A stretch of DNA of 53,868 nt, from positions 1-53,868 of the forward strand of contig JAQXIY010000007.1 of NCBI GenBank assembly GCA_029008035.1, written 5' to 3'. Below, one piece after another: positions 1 to 9,485 of this stretch (position 1 is the stretch's first letter; each line of letters starts with the position of its first letter). This DNA is from Lachnospiraceae bacterium (lineage in GTDB: Bacteria > Bacillota > Clostridia > Lachnospirales > Lachnospiraceae). The translations under genes were made by a program, and so were the position numbers. The notes under the pieces are model-generated. The model was not told the origin of the DNA, searched no databases, and saw nothing but the letters and a program-made list of their open reading frames with translations.

Positions 1-42
1 AGTAACTAATACTCTCTTCTTAGCAGATTTAATGTTAGCCAA
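1..42 (-). CDS. rpsT: 30S ribosomal protein S20, N-terminal fragment
   Basis: Only the first 14 codons lie in the window. Read on the minus strand from 42 they give (M)ANIKSAKKRVLVT, the conserved start of ribosomal protein S20, a small basic protein that binds 16S rRNA in the 30S subunit. The start codon is TTG, supported by a GGAGG Shine-Dalgarno 8 nt upstream. TTG starts are known for S20 genes and fit autogenous control, but that is family knowledge rather than something shown here. The gene runs off the left edge. Confidence 0.85.
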   Translation of the reverse strand, partial: MANIKSAKKRVLVT

Positions 43-134
43 TCTGTACACCTCCAATGTCTTAGATATCGTAATTATTGTAACCTGTGGCGACAAAGCC
101 GGACACGGACAGTCTGTCGCAAACACACTAAATC

Positions 135-163
135 ATTCTAATGGAGGAATGTCATTCTGTCAA
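135..163 (-). promoter_or_regulatory. sigma-A-type promoter of rpsT
   Basis: On the minus strand a perfect -35 TTGACA (158-163) is followed after exactly 17 nt by -10 TAGAAT (135-140). The predicted transcript starts near 128 and has a leader of about 85 nt containing a hairpin with arms GCGACA and TGTCGC just after the start. The intergenic region 43-204 otherwise shows nothing coding. Confidence 0.7.
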
Positions 164-204
164 GACTTATTCCGTAGATTCTTGAAAATATTTGGAAAAT
201 GCTT

Positions 205-2439
205 TTACTTTCGCAAATATTTCGCCGTGATGGTATCTGCCTTTGAAATCATCTCTGCCGGAGTGCCTGTAAACACAATCTCACCACCGCCGGTCCCCCC
301 GTCGGGGCCCACATCGATGAGATAGTCGGCTAACTTCATCACATCTGTGTTGTGCTCAATCACAATAACTGTATTGCCTCTGTTCACAAAACCCTCGAGA
401 AGTTCCATAACCTTTTCAATATCGGAAGCATGCAATCCCGTGGTGGGTTCGTCTAAAATGTAGATGTTTCCCTTTTGATGAATGTTTTGTGCCAATTTTA
501 CCCGCTGTCTCTCGCCCCCGGAAAAGGTAGACAGGGGTTGCCCCAGTGAAATGTAAGGAAGTCCCACCTCCAACAGGGCATTTATCTTTTTCATAATCTT
601 CTTGTTGTCGGCAAAAAACTCGGCAGCCTCCTCCACACTCATACGCAAGATATCTACGATATTTTTCCCCTGATAGGTGTAGTCAATTGCTTCCTTGCTG
701 TATCGATTGCCCTGACAGCACTCACACTCCGTGGTCACGGGGTCCATAAACACAAGCTCCGTGGTGATGAATCCTCGGCCCTTACATGCCGGGCAGGCCC
801 CTTTGCTGTTAAAGGAAAACAGACTGCTGTCCACTTCGTTGGCATTTCCCATAACCTTTCTGATTTCATCGAAGAAGCCCATAAAGGTACAGACAGTAGA
901 GCGACCTGTGGCTGTGATGGCGCTCTGGTCAATGAGTATCACCTGCTCCTGATATTCTTTGGCAAACACATCTCTGATCAGGGAAGACTTGCCACTTCCG
1001 GCCACCCCTGTCACCACGGTGAGAATTCCCATCGGAATGTCAACATCTATGTGTTTGAGATTGTGGACACAAGCGTCCCGGACGGGAAGATATCCCTTTG
1101 GCTTCCTCACATTTTCTTTAATATGTATCTCGTGGCTTAAGGCCTTTCCTGTTCTGGTATCACTGAGAAGTAACGCCTCATAGCTTCCCTGAAACAACAC
1201 CTGACCGCCGTTTCTTCCCGCCAAAGGGCCAATGTCAATCACTTCATCGGCAATGCTGATAATATCCTTGTCGTGCTCCACAACAAGCACTGTGTTGCCC
1301 TTATCTCGAAGGCTCTTCAAAAGTCTTGACATTCTGTGAACATCTCTGGGATGCATCCCCGTGCTGGGCTCGTCAAAAATATAAATCATACCGCAGAGGG
1401 AACTGCCCATATATCGAACCAATTTCAGCCTCTGAGCCTCTCCACCGGAAAGAGAGGAACTCTCCCGATTCATACAGAGATAGGGAAGGCCAATATCGAT
1501 CATTCTATCCAGGGATGCCGTCAGGGCTGCCACAATGGACGTTCCTCTTGGATCATCAATGTGGGATAGTTCCTCCCTAAGTTGTGTAAACTCCATTTCA
1601 CACATATCCGCTATACTGTATCCGTTGATTTTTGAGGACAGAGCCGTTTCATTTAATCGCTTGCCTTTGCAATCCGGACACTCACACTCGAACATAAACT
1701 GATTGATTTTCTTTAGGGTGGTATCCCTCTGCTCCTCCGGGCTCTTCATGAGGGTCAAACGCTTAAACTGATTGTATACTCCCTCAACCTTATTATGTAC
1801 ACGCTCCCCTCCTCTTTCGTAACTCCCGTATAGAAGAAGATTTCGTTCCTTCTGGGTCAAATCCCGCCATTTCACATCTGTGCGAAATAGCTCCGGATGG
1901 CGGTATAATTTCCAATAATATTTGTCCGGGCCAAAGGCCGGCAGTAAAAAGCAGCCCTCATCATATGTCTTATCCTCATCAATGAGCTTTTGTATGTCTA
2001 AATCCATTATTTTGCCGATGCCCCCGCATGTGGGACACATACCATTTGGATTGTTAAAAGAGAAATAAGATGCCGGTCCAATTTGAGGTGTTCCAATTCT
2101 AGAGAACAACAATCTCAGGGCCGAATACATATCACTGATAGTTCCCACGGTAGATCTGGCGTTGCCTCCCAAACGACTCTGGTCAATGATAACGGAGGGG
2201 TTCAGGTGGTCAATAAAATCCACCTGGGGCTTCTCGAACTTGGGAAGTCTTCCGCGGATCCATGCGGTGTAGGTTTCATTCATCTGTCTCTGACTCTCCG
2301 CCGCAATGGTGTCAAAGACAATGCTGCTCTTTCCCGAACCGGATACTCCTGTAAAAACCACAATCTTATTCTTAGGAATATCTAAGGAAATGTTTTTGAG
2401 ATTATTCTGTTTTAGTCCTCTGATTTGTATGTTATCCAA
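205..2439 (-). CDS. short UvrA-like ABC ATPase (UvrA2 type)
   Basis: A 744-residue protein with the double-ABC layout of excinuclease subunit UvrA. Walker A motifs are GVSGSGKSS (31-39) and GVAGSGKSS (about 480). ABC signatures LSGGEAQR and FSGGERQR, and two Walker B motifs (IYIFDEPSTG, IYILDEPTTG), are present. Zinc-binding CPTCGG/CECPDCKG and CPACKG/CECCQG pairs sit between them. Canonical UvrA is about 940 residues; the shortfall fits loss of the UvrB-binding region, as in UvrA2/DrrC-type paralogues linked to drug or damage tolerance rather than core excision repair. The start is TTG with AGGAGG 10 nt upstream; no ATG fits better. It follows the DUF5131 gene on the same strand, about 120 nt apart. 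The substrate cannot be read from sequence. Confidence 0.85.
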   Translation of the reverse strand: MDNIQIRGLKQNNLKNISLDIPKNKIVVFTGVSGSGKSSIVFDTIAAESQRQMNETYTAWIRGRLPKFEKPQVDFIDHLNPSVIIDQSRLGGNARSTVGTISDMYSALRLLFSRIGTPQIGPASYFSFNNPNGMCPTCGGIGKIMDLDIQKLIDEDKTYDEGCFLLPAFGPDKYYWKLYRHPELFRTDVKWRDLTQKERNLLLYGSYERGGERVHNKVEGVYNQFKRLTLMKSPEEQRDTTLKKINQFMFECECPDCKGKRLNETALSSKINGYSIADMCEMEFTQLREELSHIDDPRGTSIVAALTASLDRMIDIGLPYLCMNRESSSLSGGEAQRLKLVRYMGSSLCGMIYIFDEPSTGMHPRDVHRMSRLLKSLRDKGNTVLVVEHDKDIISIADEVIDIGPLAGRNGGQVLFQGSYEALLLSDTRTGKALSHEIHIKENVRKPKGYLPVRDACVHNLKHIDVDIPMGILTVVTGVAGSGKSSLIRDVFAKEYQEQVILIDQSAITATGRSTVCTFMGFFDEIRKVMGNANEVDSSLFSFNSKGACPACKGRGFITTELVFMDPVTTECECCQGNRYSKEAIDYTYQGKNIVDILRMSVEEAAEFFADNKKIMKKINALLEVGLPYISLGQPLSTFSGGERQRVKLAQNIHQKGNIYILDEPTTGLHASDIEKVMELLEGFVNRGNTVIVIEHNTDVMKLADYLIDVGPDGGTGGGEIVFTGTPAEMISKADTITAKYLRK

Positions 2440-2563
2440 AATGTAACTACCTCCTTTACATTTACATGATAAATCCTCCCCTAGAGGGGAGAGTCAAGAA
2501 CCATCTTAAAGTTCTTTCAGAATATTTCTCACCACATTTCCAAACTCTATGGAGTTGCGGACA

Positions 2564-3382
2564 TCAAGGTTTGCCCTCTTTGGGTTCCTTTTCTTTGTAA
2601 ACCCAATAGTCCACATTTTCCGGAATGAGATATTCTCCAATCTTGTAATCTATCCCCGCTTTTATGGCCTGCTCAATCTGATATCTCCGCTTCACCCGAT
2701 ACATTTTTCCATCTTTTTTGAAATAGGCTCCTGTCTGATGAAAGCGGAAGGGAATGTCTCTCTCCACACACTGTCTTCGCAAATCCAGAATCCAGTCATA
2801 ATCACATGGGCGGGCATTGACTCCGGACTCTCCTCCCACGGCCACTTCTTCTATGGTGTCATTGAGGTATGATGAAATGTCAACATGCTCAAGTAATGGA
2901 GAAACAATAATGGATTTGTGTTTGATTGGCAGTTCGTTAAAAATCGGCAAACGAAAATCTGCCCTATCCTGATTTTCCACGGTACATCCTATAATTACAT
3001 TATCATAGCCGTCTCCCCAATCCGATGGAAGGCACTGCTTTAAGCGATCAATTCGTTTGGTGAAAAAATAGAACCACAAATCACTGCGTTCCTTCATCAT
3101 TTGCCAACACTCTGTCCTCCACTCATCTGCGTCTTTCAGCAAAAAGTCCGAGGTAAAGCAGGTAAACACAATTTTATTGGATGGAATTTTGTAGCTTCTG
3201 TCCCTCTTCTTTTTCATAGGGAGATAGAATGCTCCTGTTTTTCTGCATATGCTGCTGGCAATGTTACTGCCATACATTTCATCCTGTCGATACACATAAC
3301 AATATTTGCACCCTGCACTGATCTTGGTGCAACCATGCCAGGGATTCCAATCCACATATGTATCCCAATGTTCTTTTCCCAT
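2564..3382 (-). CDS. DUF5131 / phage Gp37-Gp68 family protein
   Basis: A 272-residue protein opening with WDTYVDWNPWHGC and the cysteine cluster C-x5-C-x2-C (about residues 18-27, CTKISAGCKYC), followed by the FTCFTSDFL, FFTKRIDRL and GGESG motifs of the DUF5131 (phage Gp37/Gp68) family. The family resembles radical SAM proteins in fold and cysteine layout; its reaction is not established. AGGAG 8 nt before the ATG supports the start. It lies 20 nt after a membrane protein gene and upstream of the UvrA-like gene. Its phage ancestry suggests an accessory origin, but no other phage genes are nearby. Confidence 0.8.
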   Translation of the reverse strand: MGKEHWDTYVDWNPWHGCTKISAGCKYCYVYRQDEMYGSNIASSICRKTGAFYLPMKKKRDRSYKIPSNKIVFTCFTSDFLLKDADEWRTECWQMMKERSDLWFYFFTKRIDRLKQCLPSDWGDGYDNVIIGCTVENQDRADFRLPIFNELPIKHKSIIVSPLLEHVDISSYLNDTIEEVAVGGESGVNARPCDYDWILDLRRQCVERDIPFRFHQTGAYFKKDGKMYRVKRRYQIEQAIKAGIDYKIGEYLIPENVDYWVYKEKEPKEGKP

Positions 3383-3402
3383 ATCCTAATCTCCTTGTCT
3401 CG

Positions 3403-3894
3403 TTAAGAAATACAGCAAAGCACCCCCAGAAGGAAGTACCCTTGCGCAATGGCATTTGTAATCTGTTCAATCCAGTGGGAGCGAGCCTTTGTGGAATCTA
3501 GTTTTACCGCAAAGATACTCATAAGAATCATCCCCGCCATAGTAATTCCAAAGAAAACATTGGCAGGAAAAGAGATGATATTCCCCACCAAACTTCTCCA
3601 CATTGCGCCATCCATTCCTGTAACTGCTCCAACAATCATCAGAAAAAATCCCACAGGCATCAGCACACGAAGTTGCTTATTGAGCAGGTTGATATCCTTT
3701 CCCGTGGATGCAATGATGATTTTCCAGACTACCTTGCCCAAGCCGGCCCATGTACAAATCATTGCTCCTGCAATAAAGAATCCATTGTGAAATCCCGTAG
3801 CAATCACAATCATAGCAATACAAAAGAATATTACAGGTAGTGCATCAAATAGCGCTAAGGATAATGGGAAATTCTCATAATTTTTCTTACTCAT
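3403..3894 (-). CDS. small multi-pass membrane protein of unknown function
   Basis: A 163-residue protein with a short polar N-terminus and four or five hydrophobic segments (about residues 15-30, 34-55, 70-90, 100-125, 145-163). I do not recognise the family. A charged loop, KIIIASTGKDINLLNKQLRV, separates the second and third segments. The Shine-Dalgarno site is weak. It ends 20 nt before the DUF5131 gene, so the two may be co-transcribed. No enzymatic motif is visible. Confidence 0.65.
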   Translation of the reverse strand: MSKKNYENFPLSLALFDALPVIFFCIAMIVIATGFHNGFFIAGAMICTWAGLGKVVWKIIIASTGKDINLLNKQLRVLMPVGFFLMIVGAVTGMDGAMWRSLVGNIISFPANVFFGITMAGMILMSIFAVKLDSTKARSHWIEQITNAIAQGYFLLGVLCCIS

Positions 3895-4110
3895 ATTACA
3901 AACCTACCAACCTTTTATATTTTGTCGCGCTGTACAATGGAAACAGCGGATATAAAATAGGAGTTGTCTTCACATTTTGCTGACATTCCGGGACATCCCC
4001 GTAATATCTAATATCCCACGATATCCTGCGTCATATAAAGTTTCTCCGGTGCAATTTATCATAACATAACGTGTGTTATTTTACTAGGCAACACGTAAAG
4101 TGGGGCATGT

Positions 4111-4138
4111 GTGCCATTAGTATCCGTCCCTAATGGTT
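4111..4138. repeat. dispersed palindrome, copy 1 (in comEC stop)
   Basis: Arms GCCATTAG (4113-4120) and CTAATGG (4130-4136) enclose the loop TATCCGTCC. The comEC stop codon TAA (minus strand, 4117-4119) lies inside the palindrome, and the last codons of comEC (encoding TIRDGY) are made of it. The same palindrome recurs near 29.85, 30.80, 31.29 and 53.29 kb. Confidence 0.8.
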
Positions 4139-6381
4139 ACCTGGCCGGAATCCATGGTGTAGAGGATACGGCTGCCTGTCCGGCGAATGCGCCGGAGGGC
4201 GTCTTCCCCCGGGTGTCCATAGCGGTTGTGCAAAGCGCAGGAGATAACAGTCACCCTTGGGCGAATAACATCGAGCATCTCCTGGGACGAAGAACTGTTG
4301 GAGCCATGATGAGAGGCCTTATATACATCCACCACACCTATCTCATCCAGTGGAAGATTTCGCTCCTGTTCCGCTGTCAAATCTCCGGTAAGCAAAGCCC
4401 TGAATCCCTCAGTTTCCACCAGAAGCACCATAGACATGGCATTAGGGTCCCCACAGACATCCGGAGTTGCGGAATCCCTCTTATCAGGCGCAAGACAGGT
4501 AATACCAAGACTCTCTGTGCCACAGCGCATTCCCTCTCTCATATAGGAGATGGGAATCCTCTGACGATTTGCCTCTTCCACCAGTTCTCTGTAATTGTCA
4601 TCCTTCACCACATAGGAGGAAAACACCAGACGTTTGATGGGATATCCCTGCTGCATACACTCCAGCAATCCTGAGATATGATCTTCATCGGTGTGAGACA
4701 CAAACCAGTAATCTATCTTCCTGATACCCCGATACTTTAGGAAGGGCAGAATGCGGTATTTCCCCACCTGCTTCACATCACTGCTGCCCCCATCTGCAAA
4801 GAAAGTAACCCCTTCCTCACTCTGCCAAAATATGGCATCTCCCTGCCCCACATCCAGCACGTCCATCTCAAATCGACCATGCGGTGAAACACATAGAAGC
4901 ATTAGGGCAACAACGATTCCCACAAATCTCTTCCACTGCTGCCATCTATAGCACGCAATGTACAAGATGATGTAGAACACTATAATCTGCCAAGGCCGCG
5001 GGCATCCAATGATTTGTCTCGCTCCCGGCAAATGCAAGGAGGCATCAGCCAAACATTCGTATCCATAAATCAAGAAATGGCAAACGCTCAAAACAATCTT
5101 CCCCAAAAATGGGAGAAACAATCCCAATATGCCTCCCAGCAAACCCACCCCAAGCAAAACTCCCACAAAAGGAAGTAAAAGCAAATTAAGGATCACGCTG
5201 TATAGCGGGATCTCATAGTAAAACATTGCTAAAAGCGGAAGTAATACCAACTGCACCCCTAACATAGTAGAGACTTGTTGGACAACAGGATTGCACGTCG
5301 CCTTATCAGAAATCTGCTTTCCGATAGTCACCACGCCCAGTACCGCTGCAAAGGACAGCCAAAATCCCGTATTCTGTATAAGCAGAGGATTTCCCCAGAC
5401 CATCACCAAAGCCGCAAATGACAATGCCGTCAAGGAGTCATATGCGCTGCCCAACACCTCTCCCAAAAGCATCACCCCATACATGATCACCGCCCGAAGG
5501 GTAGCATTTCCCATACCACACATAATGGCATAAAGTGTAACCATCCCAAAGGAAACGCCTCCTGCTATGGCAAAACCTAATTTCATTTTTCGCAGCAGAC
5601 CATAGAGCGCCATCCCCACCACAGAAATATGTAAGCCGGAGATGACAAGGATATGGGACAGCCCTGCCATACGAAACAAATCCTTTGCTTCCGGCTCCAG
5701 ACTCTCTTTATCTCCCATGGCAATGGTTGCCATGATACCACTCTCCTCTGCCGGAAGAGAAAATTCATACACGTGACTTATTCTCTTTTTTAACACATAC
5801 AACTGCTGTCGCAGATCCCATTTGGGTACAATTCGCCTATAAATCTCAGGCTTAACCAACTGAACAAAAATACCATTACTCTTATAATAGCTTTCCTGGT
5901 CAAAGTTCCCGTCATTTTTCTTGTTTTCAAATGGTTTGATTGTTGCTTTTCCTACGAAAATAGTTCCAATGGAATCATCATCCGAATCCGGATAAAGAAG
6001 TAGGGCGGGACAATTCATCACTTGTCCTTCCCCCTGCAAAATCACATCTTGCAGATAATAGATTGTTCTTTCAGATTGAATTTCTTTTTTGTAGAGTTTT
6101 CCTTGAAAGGAAATGGTTTGTGAAGTTGAGACGAGTTCATCCAACTCCTTGCATGCGCTCTCATAACTACCCCCTCGCCACAGTCCCAGTATCAGGCATA
6201 ATGCGGCAATCAGGCAAATCGCCCCCGGCCCCTTTCCCGGAGACCATGTCCTTGGAATGTGCCATAGAAGATATCCCAAAAAGAGAACTGCTCCCACAGC
6301 ACATATCCATTGATGGCAAAGGCCAATTCCCATTCCAAGGAGAAACAATGTCACAAACTGACATAGGATTCTCTTTGTCAT
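4117..6381 (-). CDS. comEC: DNA internalization competence protein ComEC/Rec2
   Basis: At 754 residues this has the usual ComEC length and order: two N-terminal membrane segments, a DUF4131 region (about 80-190), the polytopic Competence domain with GLSHILVISGLHISVVGM (about 235-255), and a C-terminal metallo-beta-lactamase-like domain with DVGQGDAIF and SHTDEDHISGLL. ComEC forms the inner-membrane channel for single-stranded DNA in natural transformation. Its ATG overlaps the GerMN stop (ATGA), and it is the last gene of a comEA-regulator-kinase-GerMN-comEC run. The C-terminus ends inside a dispersed palindrome that supplies the stop codon. The domain set is complete, so it is probably functional. 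Confidence 0.92.
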   Translation of the reverse strand: MTKRILCQFVTLFLLGMGIGLCHQWICAVGAVLFLGYLLWHIPRTWSPGKGPGAICLIAALCLILGLWRGGSYESACKELDELVSTSQTISFQGKLYKKEIQSERTIYYLQDVILQGEGQVMNCPALLLYPDSDDDSIGTIFVGKATIKPFENKKNDGNFDQESYYKSNGIFVQLVKPEIYRRIVPKWDLRQQLYVLKKRISHVYEFSLPAEESGIMATIAMGDKESLEPEAKDLFRMAGLSHILVISGLHISVVGMALYGLLRKMKLGFAIAGGVSFGMVTLYAIMCGMGNATLRAVIMYGVMLLGEVLGSAYDSLTALSFAALVMVWGNPLLIQNTGFWLSFAAVLGVVTIGKQISDKATCNPVVQQVSTMLGVQLVLLPLLAMFYYEIPLYSVILNLLLLPFVGVLLGVGLLGGILGLFLPFLGKIVLSVCHFLIYGYECLADASLHLPGARQIIGCPRPWQIIVFYIILYIACYRWQQWKRFVGIVVALMLLCVSPHGRFEMDVLDVGQGDAIFWQSEEGVTFFADGGSSDVKQVGKYRILPFLKYRGIRKIDYWFVSHTDEDHISGLLECMQQGYPIKRLVFSSYVVKDDNYRELVEEANRQRIPISYMREGMRCGTESLGITCLAPDKRDSATPDVCGDPNAMSMVLLVETEGFRALLTGDLTAEQERNLPLDEIGVVDVYKASHHGSNSSSSQEMLDVIRPRVTVISCALHNRYGHPGEDALRRIRRTGSRILYTMDSGQVTIRDGY

Positions 6382-7334
6382 TGTCCACCATCCTCAACCA
6401 AAATCTCTCGCTCCACCGCTTCCATGACCTTGGTGGTATCTCGTTCAAAAGATGTGCCAAGCTTAATCATGCTTGCATTGCCGGTCACAGAAGAAGCTCC
6501 GTTCACCAACAACTGCACCTTGTTGATATTATCCAATTCCGTGAGGGAATTTACAATGGAATACACCACCACATCCGCAGAAATGCCGGAATCCACGTTC
6601 AAAAAAGTGGAGTCAAAATTTACATAGCAAACACCGTCGGTCACGGTGACATTTAACAGTTTCGTCCCCGCAGGAATGGCAGATTTGGCATCCTCATCAT
6701 CCACTCCCTTAATGAGATTCTCCAACACCAAACGTTCTTTAGCAATATTGTTGTTGTAGTAGACATCTACATTCTTTTTTACCAGAGATTGACCGTTGGC
6801 GCTGGCAAAGTACAAAGTCAGGGTGGTCTTGATCAAGCTGTCCGTCTCCTCCCCATAATCTTCAATAAAGGATTCCCCACTCATGCTTCCCACCAGAATT
6901 CCCTTACTGTCCAGCAAAGGCTTATCCGCCACATAGAAGGTAACGCTTTCCACCCCGTCAATCTGTAGCAGGGATTTCACCACTGCAGCACGAATCAAAA
7001 CTTCTGTATATCCTGTGAAATCTTCGTAATTACGGTCGAAGTTAATGGTGACAGATTTCTTGTCAAATACGATATCCAAAACCTCCACACCCTCGGGAAT
7101 CGTTCTTCGATAATCGGACGTCTCCGGAGTGCTGGCAAGAAGTGTCATAATTTCTTTTGCCTGCTTTTCTCTGCTTTTGGCACGCAACACATGTGATTCT
7201 GTCACCAAACCATTGCCCAGAGCATCCATATAGTATATCTTGATGCCGGCGTCTTCATTTTCTTTCTTACAGCCTGCAAAACAGGAAAGTATCAACGTCA
7301 TCAATACGACCCAAGAAACAATTCTCTTTCTCAT
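6378..7334 (-). CDS. GerMN-domain lipoprotein
   Basis: A 318-residue predicted lipoprotein: a basic N-terminus, a hydrophobic stretch and lipobox FAGC with the lipidated Cys at 22. Two GerMN-type modules follow (about 40-150 and 165-300), each with the pattern of a strand, a charged helix and VNFD-type strands (SVTINFDRNYEDF and VCYVNFDSTFLNV). GerMN domains occur in spore germination protein GerM and in lipoproteins beside WalKR-like kinases. The start overlaps the kinase stop (TAATG) and its end overlaps the comEC start. Gene order suggests an envelope-side partner of the kinase; a role in sporulation cannot be shown here. Confidence 0.85.
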   Translation of the reverse strand: MRKRIVSWVVLMTLILSCFAGCKKENEDAGIKIYYMDALGNGLVTESHVLRAKSREKQAKEIMTLLASTPETSDYRRTIPEGVEVLDIVFDKKSVTINFDRNYEDFTGYTEVLIRAAVVKSLLQIDGVESVTFYVADKPLLDSKGILVGSMSGESFIEDYGEETDSLIKTTLTLYFASANGQSLVKKNVDVYYNNNIAKERLVLENLIKGVDDEDAKSAIPAGTKLLNVTVTDGVCYVNFDSTFLNVDSGISADVVVYSIVNSLTELDNINKVQLLVNGASSVTGNASMIKLGTSFERDTTKVMEAVEREILVEDGGQ

Positions 7335-8776
7335 TACCGGACCTCCTTTGCAATGTAATTCAAAGGCAGTCTTACATCAAACATAGTGCCTTCCCCTTCT
7401 ACACTGTGAACCTTAATGTCTCCCTTGTGCATAGAGATGGCACTCTTGGTAATTGCAAGACCAAGTCCCGTTCCTCCGATTTCTCTGGAATGGGATTTGT
7501 CCACTCGATAGAATCGCTCGAAAATATGATCCAGGCTATCCTCCGGAATACCCATACCGGAATCCTCCACCTTAATGTAGCAATACTGATGGTCTGAATT
7601 GAGGGATACGTGAACCCATCCCCCCTCCTGGTTATACTTAATACCATTCTCCACCAGATTGGTAATGGCCAGTGTAAACTTCACCTCATCAATCTCAGCG
7701 GTCACCGGTCGAAAACTTTCAAACACCAACTCAACATGCTGCTTCTCCGCGATAGGTTTCAGACGCTTCAAAATCAATTCAATCAATTCATTCATATTCA
7801 CAGGTGCGATGTTCAGAGTGGCAGCCGCCTTATCCATCTTGACCATAGAGAGCAGATCATTGATAATCTTGGTCTCTCTCTCAATCTCCTCACCAATATC
7901 CTGCATAAACTCCCGATACAGTTCCACCGGCACATCTTCCTGCCCATTGAGAGAATCCGCCAGCACTTTCATAGATGTCAATGGAGTCTTCAACTCATGA
8001 GACACGTTGGACACAAATTCCTGTCTGGATTCGTCTACCACGCGCATACGATTCAGCAGGCTGTTCATTCGATTAGACACATCTGCGGTTTCCGTAAAAT
8101 CGTCCACTACCACCACATCCTGACTTACACCGTTTTCCACATCCTCTATCACAGAGCAGAATTTGCGGAATGGCTTGGTAAAGTAGTCTGAAGAAAACAG
8201 TGCCAGCACAAGCATGAGAATATATAAAATCAAACACAGTATGATGGAAAGAGACTGAAAATACTCCAGATTCGTATCGATGTATGACATGGTCTTATTC
8301 ATTACCAGAACACCCTGCACATCATCATCCCCGTCAGCCTTAATGGGAACGGTAACCACCAAATAATCATTGTCATCATCATATACCGATGTAGTCTTGT
8401 TCTGAAAAGTGCTTACCACATTGCCCCAGATAATCGTCTTCCCCTCATCAGCGTTATAGGTATCCTTGATAATGGTAAGGGTATTGTCAATCACCATGAT
8501 ACGACCGGACAAGTTGCCGGACAACACCTCCAACTGATTGTCCACCAATTCGGAATCCCGCTGATTGAGATAACCGCTGGAGATAATTTGCTTGTTTAAC
8601 ACCTGCCCCTTTGACACCAAGTCGGTGACATCACTATTTACGGCTTGTTTCTCATAAAGGGATGAAAATGACACCACAAACACGGTACATGGCACTACTC
8701 CAACCAGCAGCACCAGTACCGCGATACGAACTCTGAAACTATTGAAAAAATCTTTGAGATTAAAATTATTCTTCAT
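7334..8776 (-). CDS. membrane sensor histidine kinase
   Basis: From the ATG at 8776 this is 480 residues, with AGAGG 5 nt upstream; a longer start at 8818 lacks a ribosome site and would overlap the regulator. Order: transmembrane helix (about 17-36), extracytoplasmic sensor (about 40-175), second helix (about 178-200), HAMP-like linker, HisKA box with VSHELKTPLTSMK (phospho-His about 262), then the ATPase with N box NLVENGIKYN and G boxes EDSGMGIPED and GGTGLGLAI. It resembles WalK/PhoR-type kinases. Its partner regulator ends 11 nt upstream. The signal sensed is unknown; the location inside a competence gene run is the notable context. Confidence 0.9.
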   Translation of the reverse strand: MKNNFNLKDFFNSFRVRIAVLVLLVGVVPCTVFVVSFSSLYEKQAVNSDVTDLVSKGQVLNKQIISSGYLNQRDSELVDNQLEVLSGNLSGRIMVIDNTLTIIKDTYNADEGKTIIWGNVVSTFQNKTTSVYDDDNDYLVVTVPIKADGDDDVQGVLVMNKTMSYIDTNLEYFQSLSIILCLILYILMLVLALFSSDYFTKPFRKFCSVIEDVENGVSQDVVVVDDFTETADVSNRMNSLLNRMRVVDESRQEFVSNVSHELKTPLTSMKVLADSLNGQEDVPVELYREFMQDIGEEIERETKIINDLLSMVKMDKAAATLNIAPVNMNELIELILKRLKPIAEKQHVELVFESFRPVTAEIDEVKFTLAITNLVENGIKYNQEGGWVHVSLNSDHQYCYIKVEDSGMGIPEDSLDHIFERFYRVDKSHSREIGGTGLGLAITKSAISMHKGDIKVHSVEGEGTMFDVRLPLNYIAKEVR

Positions 8777-8787
8777 GGATTCCTCTG

Positions 8788-9477
8788 TTACTGCTGGTAG
8801 TAGTATCCTACTCCCCATTTGGTGTGTACATAGCGTGGTTCACTGGCGTTGGGCTCAATCTTTTCTCGCAGTCTACGAATGTGAACATCTACTGTTCTTG
8901 CATCTCCTGGGTAATCCTGCCCCCAAATAGTGTCAAGCAAACTGTCACGACTGTATACCTTCCCCGGATTTGTCACCAAAAGCAACAACATGTCAAATTC
9001 CTTTGAGGTAACATTAATCTCCTGATCCTTGATGAAAAGCCTGCGACCTTCTGTGTCCATTAACACGTCACCGCTGTGTATCCGCGTCATCTTCTGTTCC
9101 TTCACAACGGCGGGAGTGGTACGACGCATAATCGCCTTGATTCTTGCCTTTACTTCCAGAATATTAAAGGGCTTGGTAATATAATCATCCGCACCATACT
9201 CCAATCCAAGAATCTTATCCATATCGTCGCCCTTAGCTGTGAGCATCACAATAGGCATATTGGAAAATTCTCGAATCCGTTGACACACTTCAAAGCCATC
9301 CATCTTAGGAAGCATCACATCAAGCAAAATCATATCGTATTCATTGGCTGTGGCCATATCCAGTGCCTCCTGACCGTCATAGGCACAGTCCACTTCCATA
9401 CCATCCTGCTCCAAGCTGAAGCGAATACCCTTTACAATTAATTTCTCATCATCAACTACTAATACCTTTTTTGCCAT
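8788..9477 (-). CDS. OmpR/PhoB-family response regulator
   Basis: A 229-residue regulator from the ATG at 9477, chosen over 9489 because GAGG lies 6 nt upstream. The receiver domain (1-120) has the acidic pair D9-D10, phosphoacceptor D53 in ILLDVMLPKMDG, and the conserved Lys in ITKPF. The C-terminal winged helix (about 135-229) has NVTSKEFDMLLLL and TVDVHIRRLREKIE. It controls transcription by binding DNA as a phosphorylated dimer, with the kinase immediately downstream as its partner. Similarity to WalR is general; orthology cannot be claimed, since the usual walH/walI neighbours are absent. Confidence 0.92.
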   Translation of the reverse strand: MAKKVLVVDDEKLIVKGIRFSLEQDGMEVDCAYDGQEALDMATANEYDMILLDVMLPKMDGFEVCQRIREFSNMPIVMLTAKGDDMDKILGLEYGADDYITKPFNILEVKARIKAIMRRTTPAVVKEQKMTRIHSGDVLMDTEGRRLFIKDQEINVTSKEFDMLLLLVTNPGKVYSRDSLLDTIWGQDYPGDARTVDVHIRRLREKIEPNASEPRYVHTKWGVGYYYQQ

Positions 9478-9485
9478 CTCAAACC

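Noticed and set aside
32-325. Plus-strand reading frame at the left edge
   Set aside because: It overlaps rpsT, its promoter and the UvrA-like gene on the other strand and has no ribosome site or family resemblance.
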